Source: Akkermansia muciniphila (GTDB lineage: Bacteria > Verrucomicrobiota > Verrucomicrobiia > Verrucomicrobiales > Akkermansiaceae). From it: a stretch of 61,156 nucleotides of DNA. The stretch spans positions 1 to 61,156 of the forward strand of contig CAMCUY010000007.1 of NCBI GenBank assembly GCA_945879075.1. Reading direction: 5' to 3'. The notes below the pieces were generated by a model. The model saw nothing but the letters and a program-made list of their open reading frames with translations. It had not been told where the DNA came from and searched no databases. This document shows, piece after piece, positions 19,451 through 27,314 of the stretch (the stretch's first letter is position 1; each line of letters starts with the position of its first letter). Both the position numbers and the translations under genes were made by a program.

Positions 19451-20983
19451 ATGCCACCCGTTCCCAGCGAGCCAGAAAAATACTCCATTGAAGAGATGAT
19501 GGAGCGACTGCAGAATTCTCCCATCGGAAATCCCGAGGACGGAGAACTGGTCATCCGTCCGGACGGCAGCCAGGCAATCCGGGTCCGCAAACGGAAACGC
19601 CGGTCCAGCCAACCGCTCAAGGAGAGCCACCAACGGACCCGCCGGGCGCGCATCGTCCAAGTGACTGCCACGATGATCCTGGTTTTCCTGGCAGCCATAA
19701 TCATCGGCGGTGCGATCATCTACGCGAACAGCAAACCGTTCCGCGAGAACCTCATCCGCAAAACCGAACAATCCAGCGGCGCGACCGTCTCGTTGGAGCA
19801 ATTCCGGATGAATCCGAAAACCGCCAACGCCGGAAGCCTCTCGCTCAAATGGCCCGCCGGCAATGTCCTTGAAAGCCTCAAACTCCGCGGACTCGCTGCG
19901 GAAATCTTCCCGTCGAGTTTCCTCGGCAATGCCATGACCGGCGAGGAAATCTCAATCGCCGAGGCCAGCCTTGCACTTCAAATCCCGCAACCCGGCGAAG
20001 TCTCACGCAACTCGCCCGCCCCGGACGGCGACCTCCCCATCCGATTCAATCGCTGCCGCACACCGATTTTCAACCTCACCATTGGGAACCCGAAAACCCC
20101 GCTCCTCAGGCTCCTCAAGTCGGAGGGCTCACTCAAACCGGAAGATACTAACGGCCGAGCCCAGATCAGCCTCTACAAGGGTGACATTGCCATCGCCGGC
20201 TGGCCGAAGCTCCGGCTGGATCGCGCGTTCATCGAGTTTCGCGGCGACGAGGCCGACATCATCAGCCTGCGGGTTCTCCACGAATCCGACAAAGATGGCA
20301 CCTTCGAGCTTTCCGGCACGGTCACTCCCTATCAAGCGGCCCGGATTTCCTCGCTCGATGTCCGCCTCGAATCCTTCGAACTGTCCGGCATCATCGGTCC
20401 CTCGCTTGGGAAAATCTTCTCGGGTAAAATCGATTCCCTGCCCGTCGCCACTTCGAATTTCCTCTCCTTCCGGCCGAGTGAGAATCCATCGCTCACCCTC
20501 GACCTCGCGTTCCGCACGAGTCCCAACTCGCAAATCGAGGTGCAGGGATTTCCCTTCCTCGTCGGTCTCGCGCAAGGCTTGGACGACCCGTGGTTCGAGC
20601 ACCCCGTCTTCGAGGGTGACGCCGGTGGATTGATCCGCCGTGTGGGCGACGGCATCACGCTCCGGGAACTCAATTTGGAAAGCAAGGGACGGATGGCGTT
20701 GCGGGGCGATATTTCGATGGCTCTCAATCAAACCTTGTCCGGAACCCTCCAACTCGGCGTCGCCGAAGCCATGATCAACTCCGCCAAAATCACACGCCTG
20801 AATTCAATGTTTGGTCCGGCCAAGGAGGGTTTCCGCTGGATCACCTTGAAAATCAGCGGTCGGGCCGCGGCTCCCGCTGACAATTTCAAGGAACTCTACA
20901 CCTCCTCCGCAGTACCCCGGAAAACCCCCGCGCCGACCGGCAGTGAGGGCTCAAGCTTCGAGGATCTCACCCGGCCCAAGTGA
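19451..20983 (+). CDS. Membrane-anchored protein downstream of the secretin
   Basis: 510 aa, not recognised with confidence. Residues 1-72 are cytoplasmic, ending in a very basic patch (RKRKRRSSQ). One transmembrane helix follows (about 75-98, MILVFLAAIIIGGAIIYA), and the remainder is periplasmic and beta-rich. Blocks such as ISLYKGDIAIAGWPKL, GTFELSGTVT and LSGTLQLGVAEAMI resemble AsmA/TamB-like or bactofilin-like lamella strands. It lies 27 bases after the secretin and is probably co-transcribed, so it could bridge inner and outer membrane for that secretin or carry lipid. Both roles are inference. Confidence 0.7.
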   Translation: MPPVPSEPEKYSIEEMMERLQNSPIGNPEDGELVIRPDGSQAIRVRKRKRRSSQPLKESHQRTRRARIVQVTATMILVFLAAIIIGGAIIYANSKPFRENLIRKTEQSSGATVSLEQFRMNPKTANAGSLSLKWPAGNVLESLKLRGLAAEIFPSSFLGNAMTGEEISIAEASLALQIPQPGEVSRNSPAPDGDLPIRFNRCRTPIFNLTIGNPKTPLLRLLKSEGSLKPEDTNGRAQISLYKGDIAIAGWPKLRLDRAFIEFRGDEADIISLRVLHESDKDGTFELSGTVTPYQAARISSLDVRLESFELSGIIGPSLGKIFSGKIDSLPVATSNFLSFRPSENPSLTLDLAFRTSPNSQIEVQGFPFLVGLAQGLDDPWFEHPVFEGDAGGLIRRVGDGITLRELNLESKGRMALRGDISMALNQTLSGTLQLGVAEAMINSAKITRLNSMFGPAKEGFRWITLKISGRAAAPADNFKELYTSSAVPRKTPAPTGSEGSSFEDLTRPK

Positions 20984-21096
20984 ACGAGCCACCGCGGGTG
21001 GCAGGCCCCTTCCCCGCCCCGGCACGGCATGCGGAAAATTTCCAAAGTTGGGCGTGGCATTACGGTCAAATCTGGTTCATGGTAATCCACGGATAG

Positions 21097-21112
21097 GGCG
21101 GTTAGAACCGCC
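21097..21112. repeat. Palindrome upstream of hpf
   Basis: GGCGGTT-AG-AACCGCC, a 7-bp perfect inverted repeat, 35 bases before the hpf start. It may be an operator or another member of the short interspersed palindromes in this window. Its 2-base centre disfavours a stable RNA hairpin, but DNA dyad binding is possible. Confidence 0.45.
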
Positions 21113-21146
21113 GTCCGCTCACCCAAATAACCAACCAAAAAACATC

Positions 21147-21734
21147 ATGCAAACTGCCAACGTCAATCTGCCGATCACCGTCACGGTACGGCACGAGCAA
21201 GTGACCGATGCCCTCCGCGACCACGCGACCAAAAAAATCGAGGGCCTGCACCTCGATTACCCGAGAATCATTGAGGCCAAGGTCATTCTCGACGTCCAAA
21301 AAAACCGGCACATTGCTGAAATCATTCTTTTTTGTGCGAACCACATCACCATCGAGGCTCACACCGAAGGCAAGGACATGTATGCAGCGCTCGATGAAAC
21401 CATCGATAAAATCGCCCGCCGGATGCGCAAGCACAAGACCCGCTTGCTCAAAAAACATCGCCCGCATCGCAACGAGTCGATCCGCCACCTTGAGGAACGC
21501 TTTTTCACCGAGGCCGTCCTCGATCACCCGGAAGGTTCCGATGTCGAACCCGCGCCCTACATCATTTACCCCGAGAACTACTCGGTCCGGACGATGTATA
21601 AGGAAGACGCCATCATGCAGCTTGAACTCTCGGATCGCCCGTTCGTGCTCTACAAGAGCGCCCGCCGCGATTGCCTGACGATCGTTTACCGCCGCAAAGA
21701 CGGCGAATACGCCGCGCTGGACGTCCAGGATTGA
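21147..21734 (+). CDS. hpf: Long-form ribosome hibernation promoting factor
   Basis: 195 aa. The N-terminal S30AE domain (residues 5-100, VTVRHEQVTDALRDHATKKIEGL...) binds the 30S decoding site. A linker leads to the C-terminal dimerisation domain (about 135-195, MYKEDAIMQLELSDRPFVLYKS...VVYRRKDGEY). This is the long form that makes 100S dimers in stationary phase. The start ATG 21147 gives a canonical N-terminus. A palindrome upstream and an intrinsic terminator downstream bracket it as a single-gene unit. Confidence 0.93.
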   Translation: MQTANVNLPITVTVRHEQVTDALRDHATKKIEGLHLDYPRIIEAKVILDVQKNRHIAEIILFCANHITIEAHTEGKDMYAALDETIDKIARRMRKHKTRLLKKHRPHRNESIRHLEERFFTEAVLDHPEGSDVEPAPYIIYPENYSVRTMYKEDAIMQLELSDRPFVLYKSARRDCLTIVYRRKDGEYAALDVQD

Positions 21735-21782
21735 CGCTTGGCGGCGACCAATAGTCGCCGCGAATTCATCCATTACAAAAAC

Positions 21783-21812
21783 GCCGGACAGGGAAACCTG
21801 ACCGGCTTTTTT
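21783..21812 (+). terminator. Intrinsic terminator of hpf
   Basis: GCCGG-A-CAGG pairs with CCTG-A-CCGGC around a GAAA tetraloop (21783-21806), followed by TTTTTT. A GNRA loop, strong stem and U-tract make a clear Rho-independent terminator 48 bases after the hpf stop. Confidence 0.92.
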
Positions 21813-21853
21813 GAGGGTCACTCTTCGTTCGCCGCCTCGCACGCCTCACGGAG

Positions 21854-22115
21854 GAAATTCTGGCTTGGCATTTCCGGAGGCCGCAGGAAGCGTCTGCGGA
21901 CATCCAACGCCTGCGAAAACATCAACGGCCAGATCAAGAAGCGCACCCGCGTCGTCGGACGCTTCCCGAGCGAGGAATCGCTCCTGAGGCTTGTCTCCGG
22001 CGTCCACATCGAGATCTCCGAGGCATGGTAAACCGACAAAATCTACCACCTTCAGAAAAAGTCATTAGCCACTTTTACAGAAAAAAGTTTGCGCGGCTTT
22101 TCAGTCAATTTGAGA
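21854..22115 (+). mobile_element. Remnant of an IS256-family insertion sequence
   Basis: Bases 21895-22031 encode LRTSNACENINGQIKKRTRVVGRFP...LRLVSGVHIEISEAW, the conserved C-terminal tail of IS256/Mutator-type transposases (RLRTTN-ER-N-EIKRRTRVVG-FP...). The N-terminal four fifths are missing. Just upstream, the expected LAFPEA occurs in another frame, showing a frameshift near 21890. The AT-rich tail CACTTTTACAGAAAAAAGTT (22069-22088) looks like the element's right end. Base composition drops here relative to the flanks. It is dead DNA inserted between hpf and recO. Confidence 0.8.
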
Positions 22116-22206
22116 ATTTGACGAGCGATGATTGGCAAGGGATAAAATCACCGCCCGCGGATCAATCGGCATCGCCATTTGACGAAACGCGCCCGAAGAT
22201 TCCGGC

Positions 22207-22779
22207 GTGCAATCCACGGAAGCCATTGTGATCCGCCTCACCCGTCTGACGGAAACCAGCCTGATCGTTCACTGGTTTACGGAAGCTTATGGCATGGTCA
22301 AAACGGTCGCAAAAGGCGCCAGACGGTCGAAAAGTAAATTCAACGGTCAGCTGGACCTTTTTTTCGGCGGTGAGATCAGCTTCGGCCTCTCGCGCAGCAG
22401 TGACCTTCACTCGCTGCGGGAGGTCGCGATCCGGCAATGGCGCGAGGGCTTGCGCCAGAACTACACCTCGACCTTGCTGGCCGCCTACTGCTGCCAATTG
22501 ATCGAAATGGCGGTGGAGCCGGGGCATCCCGAACCGGAATTGCACGACTTGCTCAAGCGGGCGCTCGACCACCTTGACGCCACGCCACCCGGCCTGCGGG
22601 CACTCCGCCATTACGAGTCCGAACTGGCCCGCCTTCTCGGAGTCTTGCAAGATCCGAGCCGAGCGGAATTGTCCCTCCGCGATGCGCTTGGCGCCTTGCC
22701 CGCTTCCCGGCGGGAGTTGATCGAAAGACTTTCCCCGGCGAGTGATTTCGGCTCGTCAGCGGACGGAATCCACCGATAG
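22207..22779 (+). CDS. recO: DNA repair protein RecO, short form
   Basis: RecFOR pathway loader that anneals SSB-coated DNA and helps load RecA. 190 aa from GTG 22207. The N-terminal OB fold is clear (TEAIVIRLTRLTETSLIVHWFT, then GARRSKSKFNGQLDLF), followed by the helical region (AAYCCQLIEMAVEPG). Most RecO proteins run to 230-260 aa and carry a C-terminal CxxC zinc finger; this one ends before it with no zinc ligands. The upstream neighbour is the IS256 remnant, so its promoter region may have been rearranged. A TPR gene follows after 19 bases. Confidence 0.85.
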   Translation: MQSTEAIVIRLTRLTETSLIVHWFTEAYGMVKTVAKGARRSKSKFNGQLDLFFGGEISFGLSRSSDLHSLREVAIRQWREGLRQNYTSTLLAAYCCQLIEMAVEPGHPEPELHDLLKRALDHLDATPPGLRALRHYESELARLLGVLQDPSRAELSLRDALGALPASRRELIERLSPASDFGSSADGIHR

Positions 22780-22798
22780 TAACTTCAGCCCAAAAATT

Positions 22799-23683
22799 AT
22801 GAATTCGCCGACTGCAACCCTGATTGGAATTCTTCATGACCGCGTCGAGGCCCTGCGCGCTGATGGAAACCTCAACGAAGCGTTGCATGCCGCAGCCGCA
22901 GCCGTGGAGAAATCCCAGCAAACGCTCGGCCCGAATCTCGATAGCATCGACGCTTTCGCCTCCGCGCTTGAAATCCGTGGCGACATCCACCGCGAGTTGG
23001 GAAATTTCGAACTCGCCCGTGACGACTACCGCCAGGCGATCGATCAATTGCAGGACCGCCCGGATCGTTTCGCCCAGATTGGCAGGCTCCACGCCGGGCT
23101 CGGAGCGGCCTATGACGGACTCGGCCGGGAAGAACAAGCCGTCGCCCACTGGCAGAACTCCATCGATTTCTTCGAACGCCACGAGCCACCCATGTTGCTC
23201 GATATCGCGGCCATCGCCAACAACCTCGGCTTCATCGCCAAGGCCGCGGGGGATCTGGAGAAGGCGGAAGCCCATTTCCTGCGGGCGCTGGAAATCCTCC
23301 ACTCGCAACTCGGCCAGGAGCATGAGCAAACCGCCACCGTCTCCAGCAATCTCGGAGCTCTCTACCAGGCCGCCGGCTACTTCGAGCAATCCCGGGAAAT
23401 GCACATGATCGCGCTGGAAACCCGCCGCAAACTCCTCGGCGAGGAGCACCCGGACACCGCCCAATCCCACAATAATCTCGCCCTCGCCTTGCTCAATACC
23501 GGCGATCGCTCCTGGGCGCGCAGGCATTTTGAAAAAGCCCTCACCGGCTACGAAGCGCTGGGCTCGGAATACGCCGCCGATCTCGAAGCCGTCGCTTCGA
23601 ACTACTGCGAGTTTCTCCGCGAGGAAGGCGAGGTGCAACTGGCAGAAGTCATCGCCAGCCGCGTCCGCGACGTCATCGGCTAG
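22799..23683 (+). CDS. Kinesin-light-chain-type TPR protein
   Basis: 294 aa, no signal peptide. About six TPR units are visible: RGDIHRELGNFELARDDYRQAI, LGAAYDGLGREEQAVAHWQNSI, LGFIAKAAGDLEKAEAHFLRAL, LGALYQAAGYFEQSREMHMIAL, LALALLNTGDRSWARRHFEKAL and the final capping helix. The 42-residue spacing with HPDTAQSHNNLA is the kinesin-light-chain subtype. Likely an adaptor; partner unknown. It starts 19 bases after recO and probably shares its transcript. Confidence 0.8.
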   Translation: MNSPTATLIGILHDRVEALRADGNLNEALHAAAAAVEKSQQTLGPNLDSIDAFASALEIRGDIHRELGNFELARDDYRQAIDQLQDRPDRFAQIGRLHAGLGAAYDGLGREEQAVAHWQNSIDFFERHEPPMLLDIAAIANNLGFIAKAAGDLEKAEAHFLRALEILHSQLGQEHEQTATVSSNLGALYQAAGYFEQSREMHMIALETRRKLLGEEHPDTAQSHNNLALALLNTGDRSWARRHFEKALTGYEALGSEYAADLEAVASNYCEFLREEGEVQLAEVIASRVRDVIG

Positions 23684-23698
23684 CCGGTCGCGGGTCGA

Positions 23699-24169
23699 TC
23701 ACCCGATGTCCACCTGTGCGACGGCGAGAGCCGCGATGCCTTCCTTCCGGCCGATGAAACCCATAGTTTCGTTAGTCGTGGCCTTGATACCGACGCGCTC
23801 TGGAGCGATTCCAAGCGCGGTGCCGATGTTGGCACGCATGGCATCGCGGTGGGGCAGCACTTTCGGAGCCTCGGCGATCAGCGTGGAGTCGACGTTGACG
23901 ATGGTCAGGCCGGCCGCGGCGGCGAGCTCGCGGCATTTCACGAGGATTTCCAGCGAACAAATGTCTTTGCACGCCGGATCATCGGGCGGGAAAAAATAAC
24001 CGATGTCCGGCTGCCCCATCGCGCCGAGCACAGCGTCGGCAATCGCGTGGCAGAGGACGTCCGCGTCGGAATGCCCGGCGAGGCCGTGGCTGTGCGGAAT
24101 GGTCACGCCGCCGAGGACGAGCGGACGGTTTTCCGCGAATTGGTGAACGTCGTAGCCAATGCCGGTCAT
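23699..24169 (-). CDS. ispF: 2-C-methyl-D-erythritol 2,4-cyclodiphosphate synthase
   Basis: Cyclises CDP-ME phosphate to MEcPP in the non-mevalonate (MEP) isoprenoid pathway. 156 aa. Divalent metal ligands D7, H9 (GYDVHQF) and H41, substrate loop HSDADVLCH, and the C-terminal TTNETMGFIGRKEGIAALA signature are all present. It is the last gene of coaB-suhB-ispF, 12 bases after suhB. Confidence 0.96.
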   Translation of the reverse strand: MTGIGYDVHQFAENRPLVLGGVTIPHSHGLAGHSDADVLCHAIADAVLGAMGQPDIGYFFPPDDPACKDICSLEILVKCRELAAAAGLTIVNVDSTLIAEAPKVLPHRDAMRANIGTALGIAPERVGIKATTNETMGFIGRKEGIAALAVAQVDIG

Positions 24170-24181
24170 GAAGATTGAACG

Positions 24182-24931
24182 TTAGAGGATTTCATCAAGC
24201 GGGATTTTTCCGTTGCTGGCAACGATCGACCAGGCGTCCGCATGGCCGGGAACGGCGGCGAGATCCACCTTGCCGCCGGCGGTTTCTACCAGCAGCTGGC
24301 CGGCGGCGATGTCCCAGAGGGAAATGCGGGACTCGATGTAGCCATCGATCCGGCCGCTGGCGATGTAGGCCATGCCGAGCGCGGCGGAGCCCATCATGCG
24401 CATTTTGCGGGCGCGGAGCGAGGCGCGGTGAAACCGCTCGACGCCGGTCCGGAGCGCTTCCTCATCCTTGCCGCAGCCGACGTAGAGGATGGATTCCGCC
24501 AGATCATCGCGCTTGCTGACTTGGATCGGGCGACCATTGAGCATCGCCGGGCCGCCTTTTCCGACGGTCCAGGTTTCGCCAACCATCGGGTCGTGAATCA
24601 CGCCGACAACGATTTCCCCGGCGACACGGAGGGCGATGGAAACGCAGAAATGCGGAATACCGTAGAAGAAATTCACCGTGCCGTCGATGGGATCGACGAT
24701 CCACTGTCGCTCGGAATTCTGATTCCCGGCGAGGCCTTCCTCACCGTAGAGCGCGTCCCCGGGGCGGGCGCCTAGCAGGATGGCGGTGATAAGATCCTGG
24801 GATTCCTTGTCGAGCGCGAGCTTGATGTCGTGGTGGGTGGCTTCATCCACAGTGGGATCGCCACCGAAGTTCTGGCGGATGAGTTTGCCTGCTTCGAGAG
24901 CGGCTTGGGTGGCGAGTTCGAGATCGGTCAT
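24182..24931 (-). CDS. suhB: Inositol-1-monophosphatase family phosphatase
   Basis: 249 aa Mg2+-dependent phosphatase. Metal-site motifs are complete: GEEG near residue 65, WIVDPIDGTVNF near residue 76 and WDIAAGQLLVETAGG near residue 205. Bacterial relatives hydrolyse inositol monophosphate and some (SuhB) also act on rRNA transcription complexes; the actual substrate here is unknown, so the symbol is by family only. Middle gene of a three-gene operon with coaB (6 bases upstream) and ispF. Confidence 0.88.
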   Translation of the reverse strand: MTDLELATQAALEAGKLIRQNFGGDPTVDEATHHDIKLALDKESQDLITAILLGARPGDALYGEEGLAGNQNSERQWIVDPIDGTVNFFYGIPHFCVSIALRVAGEIVVGVIHDPMVGETWTVGKGGPAMLNGRPIQVSKRDDLAESILYVGCGKDEEALRTGVERFHRASLRARKMRMMGSAALGMAYIASGRIDGYIESRISLWDIAAGQLLVETAGGKVDLAAVPGHADAWSIVASNGKIPLDEIL

Positions 24932-24937
24932 GGGAAA

Positions 24938-25585
24938 TCAGCGGTTAGTTAGTGCTTGGGAGAGTCGGACGATGGCATCGACGAGCTGGAGGGCGAGCTC
25001 GTATTTGGAGGCGGCTGGCAGGGATTCCGTACGATCGGGGAAAACGAGAAGGACTTCGTTTTGATTCGAATCAAAGCCGATGCCGGGTTGGGAGACGTCG
25101 TTGGCGATGATGAGATCGCAGTGTTTGAGAGTCAGTTTTTCGCGGGCGTTGGATTCCAGATTTTCGGTTTCCGCCGCGAAGCCGACGAGGATTCCGCTGA
25201 AGCCGAACGGCTGGCGGGCCGAGCCGAGAATATCGGCGGTTCGGACGAGTTCGAGGGTGAGTGTGGCGCCGGATTTTTTAATTTTCCGGGGCTCGACGGT
25301 GGCGGGCGTGTAGTCGGCGACAGCGGCGGCAAACACGGCGATGTCCATGCGCCCGATGTGTTTTGAAACGACGTCGTGCATCTCGGCCGCGGTTTCGACC
25401 GGGATGAAATCGACATTGGCGGGCACGTCCAGATGCGTCGGGCCGGAGACGAGCAGCACCGAGTGCCTCTCGTGGGCGAAGGCTCCCGCGAGCGCGTAGC
25501 CCATTTTCCCGGACGAGCGATTCGTCAGGAAACGAACCGGATCGATTGGTTCGCGAGTGGGGCCTGCGGTGACAAGAACTTTCAC
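24938..25585 (-). CDS. coaB: Phosphopantothenate--cysteine ligase (CoaB domain only)
   Basis: Ligates phosphopantothenate and cysteine in coenzyme A synthesis. 215 aa from GTG 25585 (VKVLVTAGPTREPIDPVRFLTN); a TTG at 25654 would add 23 residues without homology. The family motifs VTAGPTREPID, RFLTNRSSGKMG, AAVADY, KIKK and the NDVSQPGIGF segment are intact. Most bacteria fuse this to the CoaC decarboxylase; here it stands alone, so CoaC must be encoded elsewhere. Confidence 0.92.
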   Translation of the reverse strand: MKVLVTAGPTREPIDPVRFLTNRSSGKMGYALAGAFAHERHSVLLVSGPTHLDVPANVDFIPVETAAEMHDVVSKHIGRMDIAVFAAAVADYTPATVEPRKIKKSGATLTLELVRTADILGSARQPFGFSGILVGFAAETENLESNAREKLTLKHCDLIIANDVSQPGIGFDSNQNEVLLVFPDRTESLPAASKYELALQLVDAIVRLSQALTNR

Positions 25586-25651
25586 GCCGGGAGTCTGATC
25601 GGCGGGCGGAAAGAGGCAAGCGGAAGCAAGGGGCGGCGCTGCATTTGAGAA

Positions 25652-25687
25652 CAAAAAAGCCCGCCGCCGGAAGGACCGGGGCGGGCT
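25652..25687 (-). terminator. Terminator of the Sel1-repeat gene
   Basis: On the minus strand AGCCCGCC-CCGG, a 5-nt loop and CCGG-C-GGCGGGCT form a strong hairpin followed by TTTTTTG. It lies 16 bases after the Sel1 gene stop and separates it from the coaB operon. Confidence 0.93.
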
Positions 25688-25703
25688 GATGGAGATGTGG
25701 TTC

Positions 25704-27263
25704 CTACTTGGCCTTTTTTGGTGTGACAGGAGCCTGCGGCGCGGTTTCCGGAGTGGCTGCCGCTGGCTTCGTCTCAGGAGCTTTGCCGGACTTCAAGTCA
25801 GCGAGCTCTTTCTTGGCGGCCGCTTTTTGCGTTTCGTCGAACTTGCTGGAGATTTCCTCGATCATTTTCTTGGCTGTTTCCTCACCACGTTCCTGGGCGA
25901 GGGTGGCGAGCGCCCATGCCTTGGCGGGATCCGCCTTGGTGCCAACTCCCTCGTTGATCAAGCGAGCCAGCGCAAGAGTCGCCGCGCCGTGGCCTTGGTT
26001 GGCGGCGAGGGAATACAGCTGGCCGGCGTTTTCGATGCTCTGGGTCACTCCACCCGCGCCGCGCTCGTAAAGGGTGGCCAGGTTGTTCTGGGCTTGGGCG
26101 GATCCGCTTTGGGCGGCGCGCGTCAGCCAAGCGACGCCGGCGACGGAATCGGCGGAGCCGAGTTTGCCGGAGAGGTAAAGCAGGCCGAGCTCGTTCTGGC
26201 CCTCGGGAAGGTTGCCGTTAGCTGCAGCGGTGAGGTGCTTGTAACCCAGCAGAAGGTCGGGCTTTTCACTGGAGAGGGATTGCACGGCGAGGCGGAAGCT
26301 CGCGACAGGGCTGCCGGATTCGGCGGCTTTTTCAAGCAGCGCGAGACCGCGCACCGGGTCTTTTTCAACGCCTTTTCCTTGGATGTAGAAATCCGCCGTG
26401 CGGAGGATGCAGTCGATTTGTCCGACATCCTTGCCCCGCTCATATTCGGTGAGGGCGGCTTTGATATCCTTTTTGACGTTTTCCTCATAATCTCCGAGGG
26501 CGAGGTAGCCACTGAATTCTTTGGCGGCGATGGCTTTTTTGAGCCACTCGCGGCCTTTTTTCTCATCGCGGTTTTTTTCATCGCCGCTGAGCAAGCGAGA
26601 GCCCAGCGCCGCCATGGCACCGGCATCGCCCAAGCCCGCGGCCTTGGCGTAACTGGCGAGAGCCGCCTTCACGTCCTTCAACTCGGGAAAGCCGAACTGG
26701 CCTTCATGAAACCGTGCGACGAGTAACATCGACGGAATATCACCCGCGTCAGCCGCGCGGTTCCACCAGAAGATCGCCTTGTCAGGATCGGCAGTCGGAG
26801 TGAGTTTGCCGCGCAGATAGGCTTCGCCCAAAATGCGCCCAGCCACCGCCGGATCGTCCTTGGCGGCGGATTCGAGCGCTTCGCGCGCCTGGTTGCGCTC
26901 CTCTTCTTTTTCGGAAGCAAGCAGGATGAAGGAGAGCCGGTAAACCGCGTCCTTGTGTTTTCCCGCGGCCGCCTTGCGGTAATATTCGAGCGCCTTGTCC
27001 CGGGATGCCTCCGCGCCCTTGCCGGCTTCGTGGGCGAAACCGAGGAGATAGAGAGCGTCCATGTTTCCCTGCTCGGCAAGGGGTTTGGCCATCTCCACGG
27101 CCTTGGCGTGGCGGCCGGCTTGGAAGGCTTCCATGGCTTCTTTCGCCGGACCTTGGGCGGCGGGAAGCGCCGAGGAACTGCCAGAGGGCAGCGAAACAGC
27201 GGCTTGAAGGGAGGTAGTGAAAACTGAAAACAGCAACAACTGAGGGATGAATTTCAAACGCAT
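25704..27263 (-). CDS. Exported Sel1-repeat protein
   Basis: 519 aa with a signal peptide (RLKFIPQLLLFSVFTTSLQA). Around ten Sel1-like TPR repeats are visible by their A-x-x-x-LG-x-x-Y/L-x-x-G pattern (ALYLLGFAHEAGKG, GRILGEAYLRGKL, GQNELGLLYLSGKL, AQNNLATLYERGAG, ALARLINEGVG). The C-terminus is a low-complexity P/A/K tail (ETKPAAATPETAPQAPVTPKKAK). Sel1 proteins act as extracytoplasmic adaptors; partner unknown. Transcribed alone and ended by a strong terminator. Confidence 0.85.
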   Translation of the reverse strand: MRLKFIPQLLLFSVFTTSLQAAVSLPSGSSSALPAAQGPAKEAMEAFQAGRHAKAVEMAKPLAEQGNMDALYLLGFAHEAGKGAEASRDKALEYYRKAAAGKHKDAVYRLSFILLASEKEEERNQAREALESAAKDDPAVAGRILGEAYLRGKLTPTADPDKAIFWWNRAADAGDIPSMLLVARFHEGQFGFPELKDVKAALASYAKAAGLGDAGAMAALGSRLLSGDEKNRDEKKGREWLKKAIAAKEFSGYLALGDYEENVKKDIKAALTEYERGKDVGQIDCILRTADFYIQGKGVEKDPVRGLALLEKAAESGSPVASFRLAVQSLSSEKPDLLLGYKHLTAAANGNLPEGQNELGLLYLSGKLGSADSVAGVAWLTRAAQSGSAQAQNNLATLYERGAGGVTQSIENAGQLYSLAANQGHGAATLALARLINEGVGTKADPAKAWALATLAQERGEETAKKMIEEISSKFDETQKAAAKKELADLKSGKAPETKPAAATPETAPQAPVTPKKAK

Positions 27264-27314
27264 CCATGAAACTAGCCGCGATTTCCTCGAGAACGCAAGC
27301 GCGATAAATCATCC

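Noticed and set aside
20984-21146. Sigma-54 promoter upstream of hpf (TGGCAT and CGGCAC strings)
   Set aside because: The GG and GC elements do not have the required 10-base spacing.
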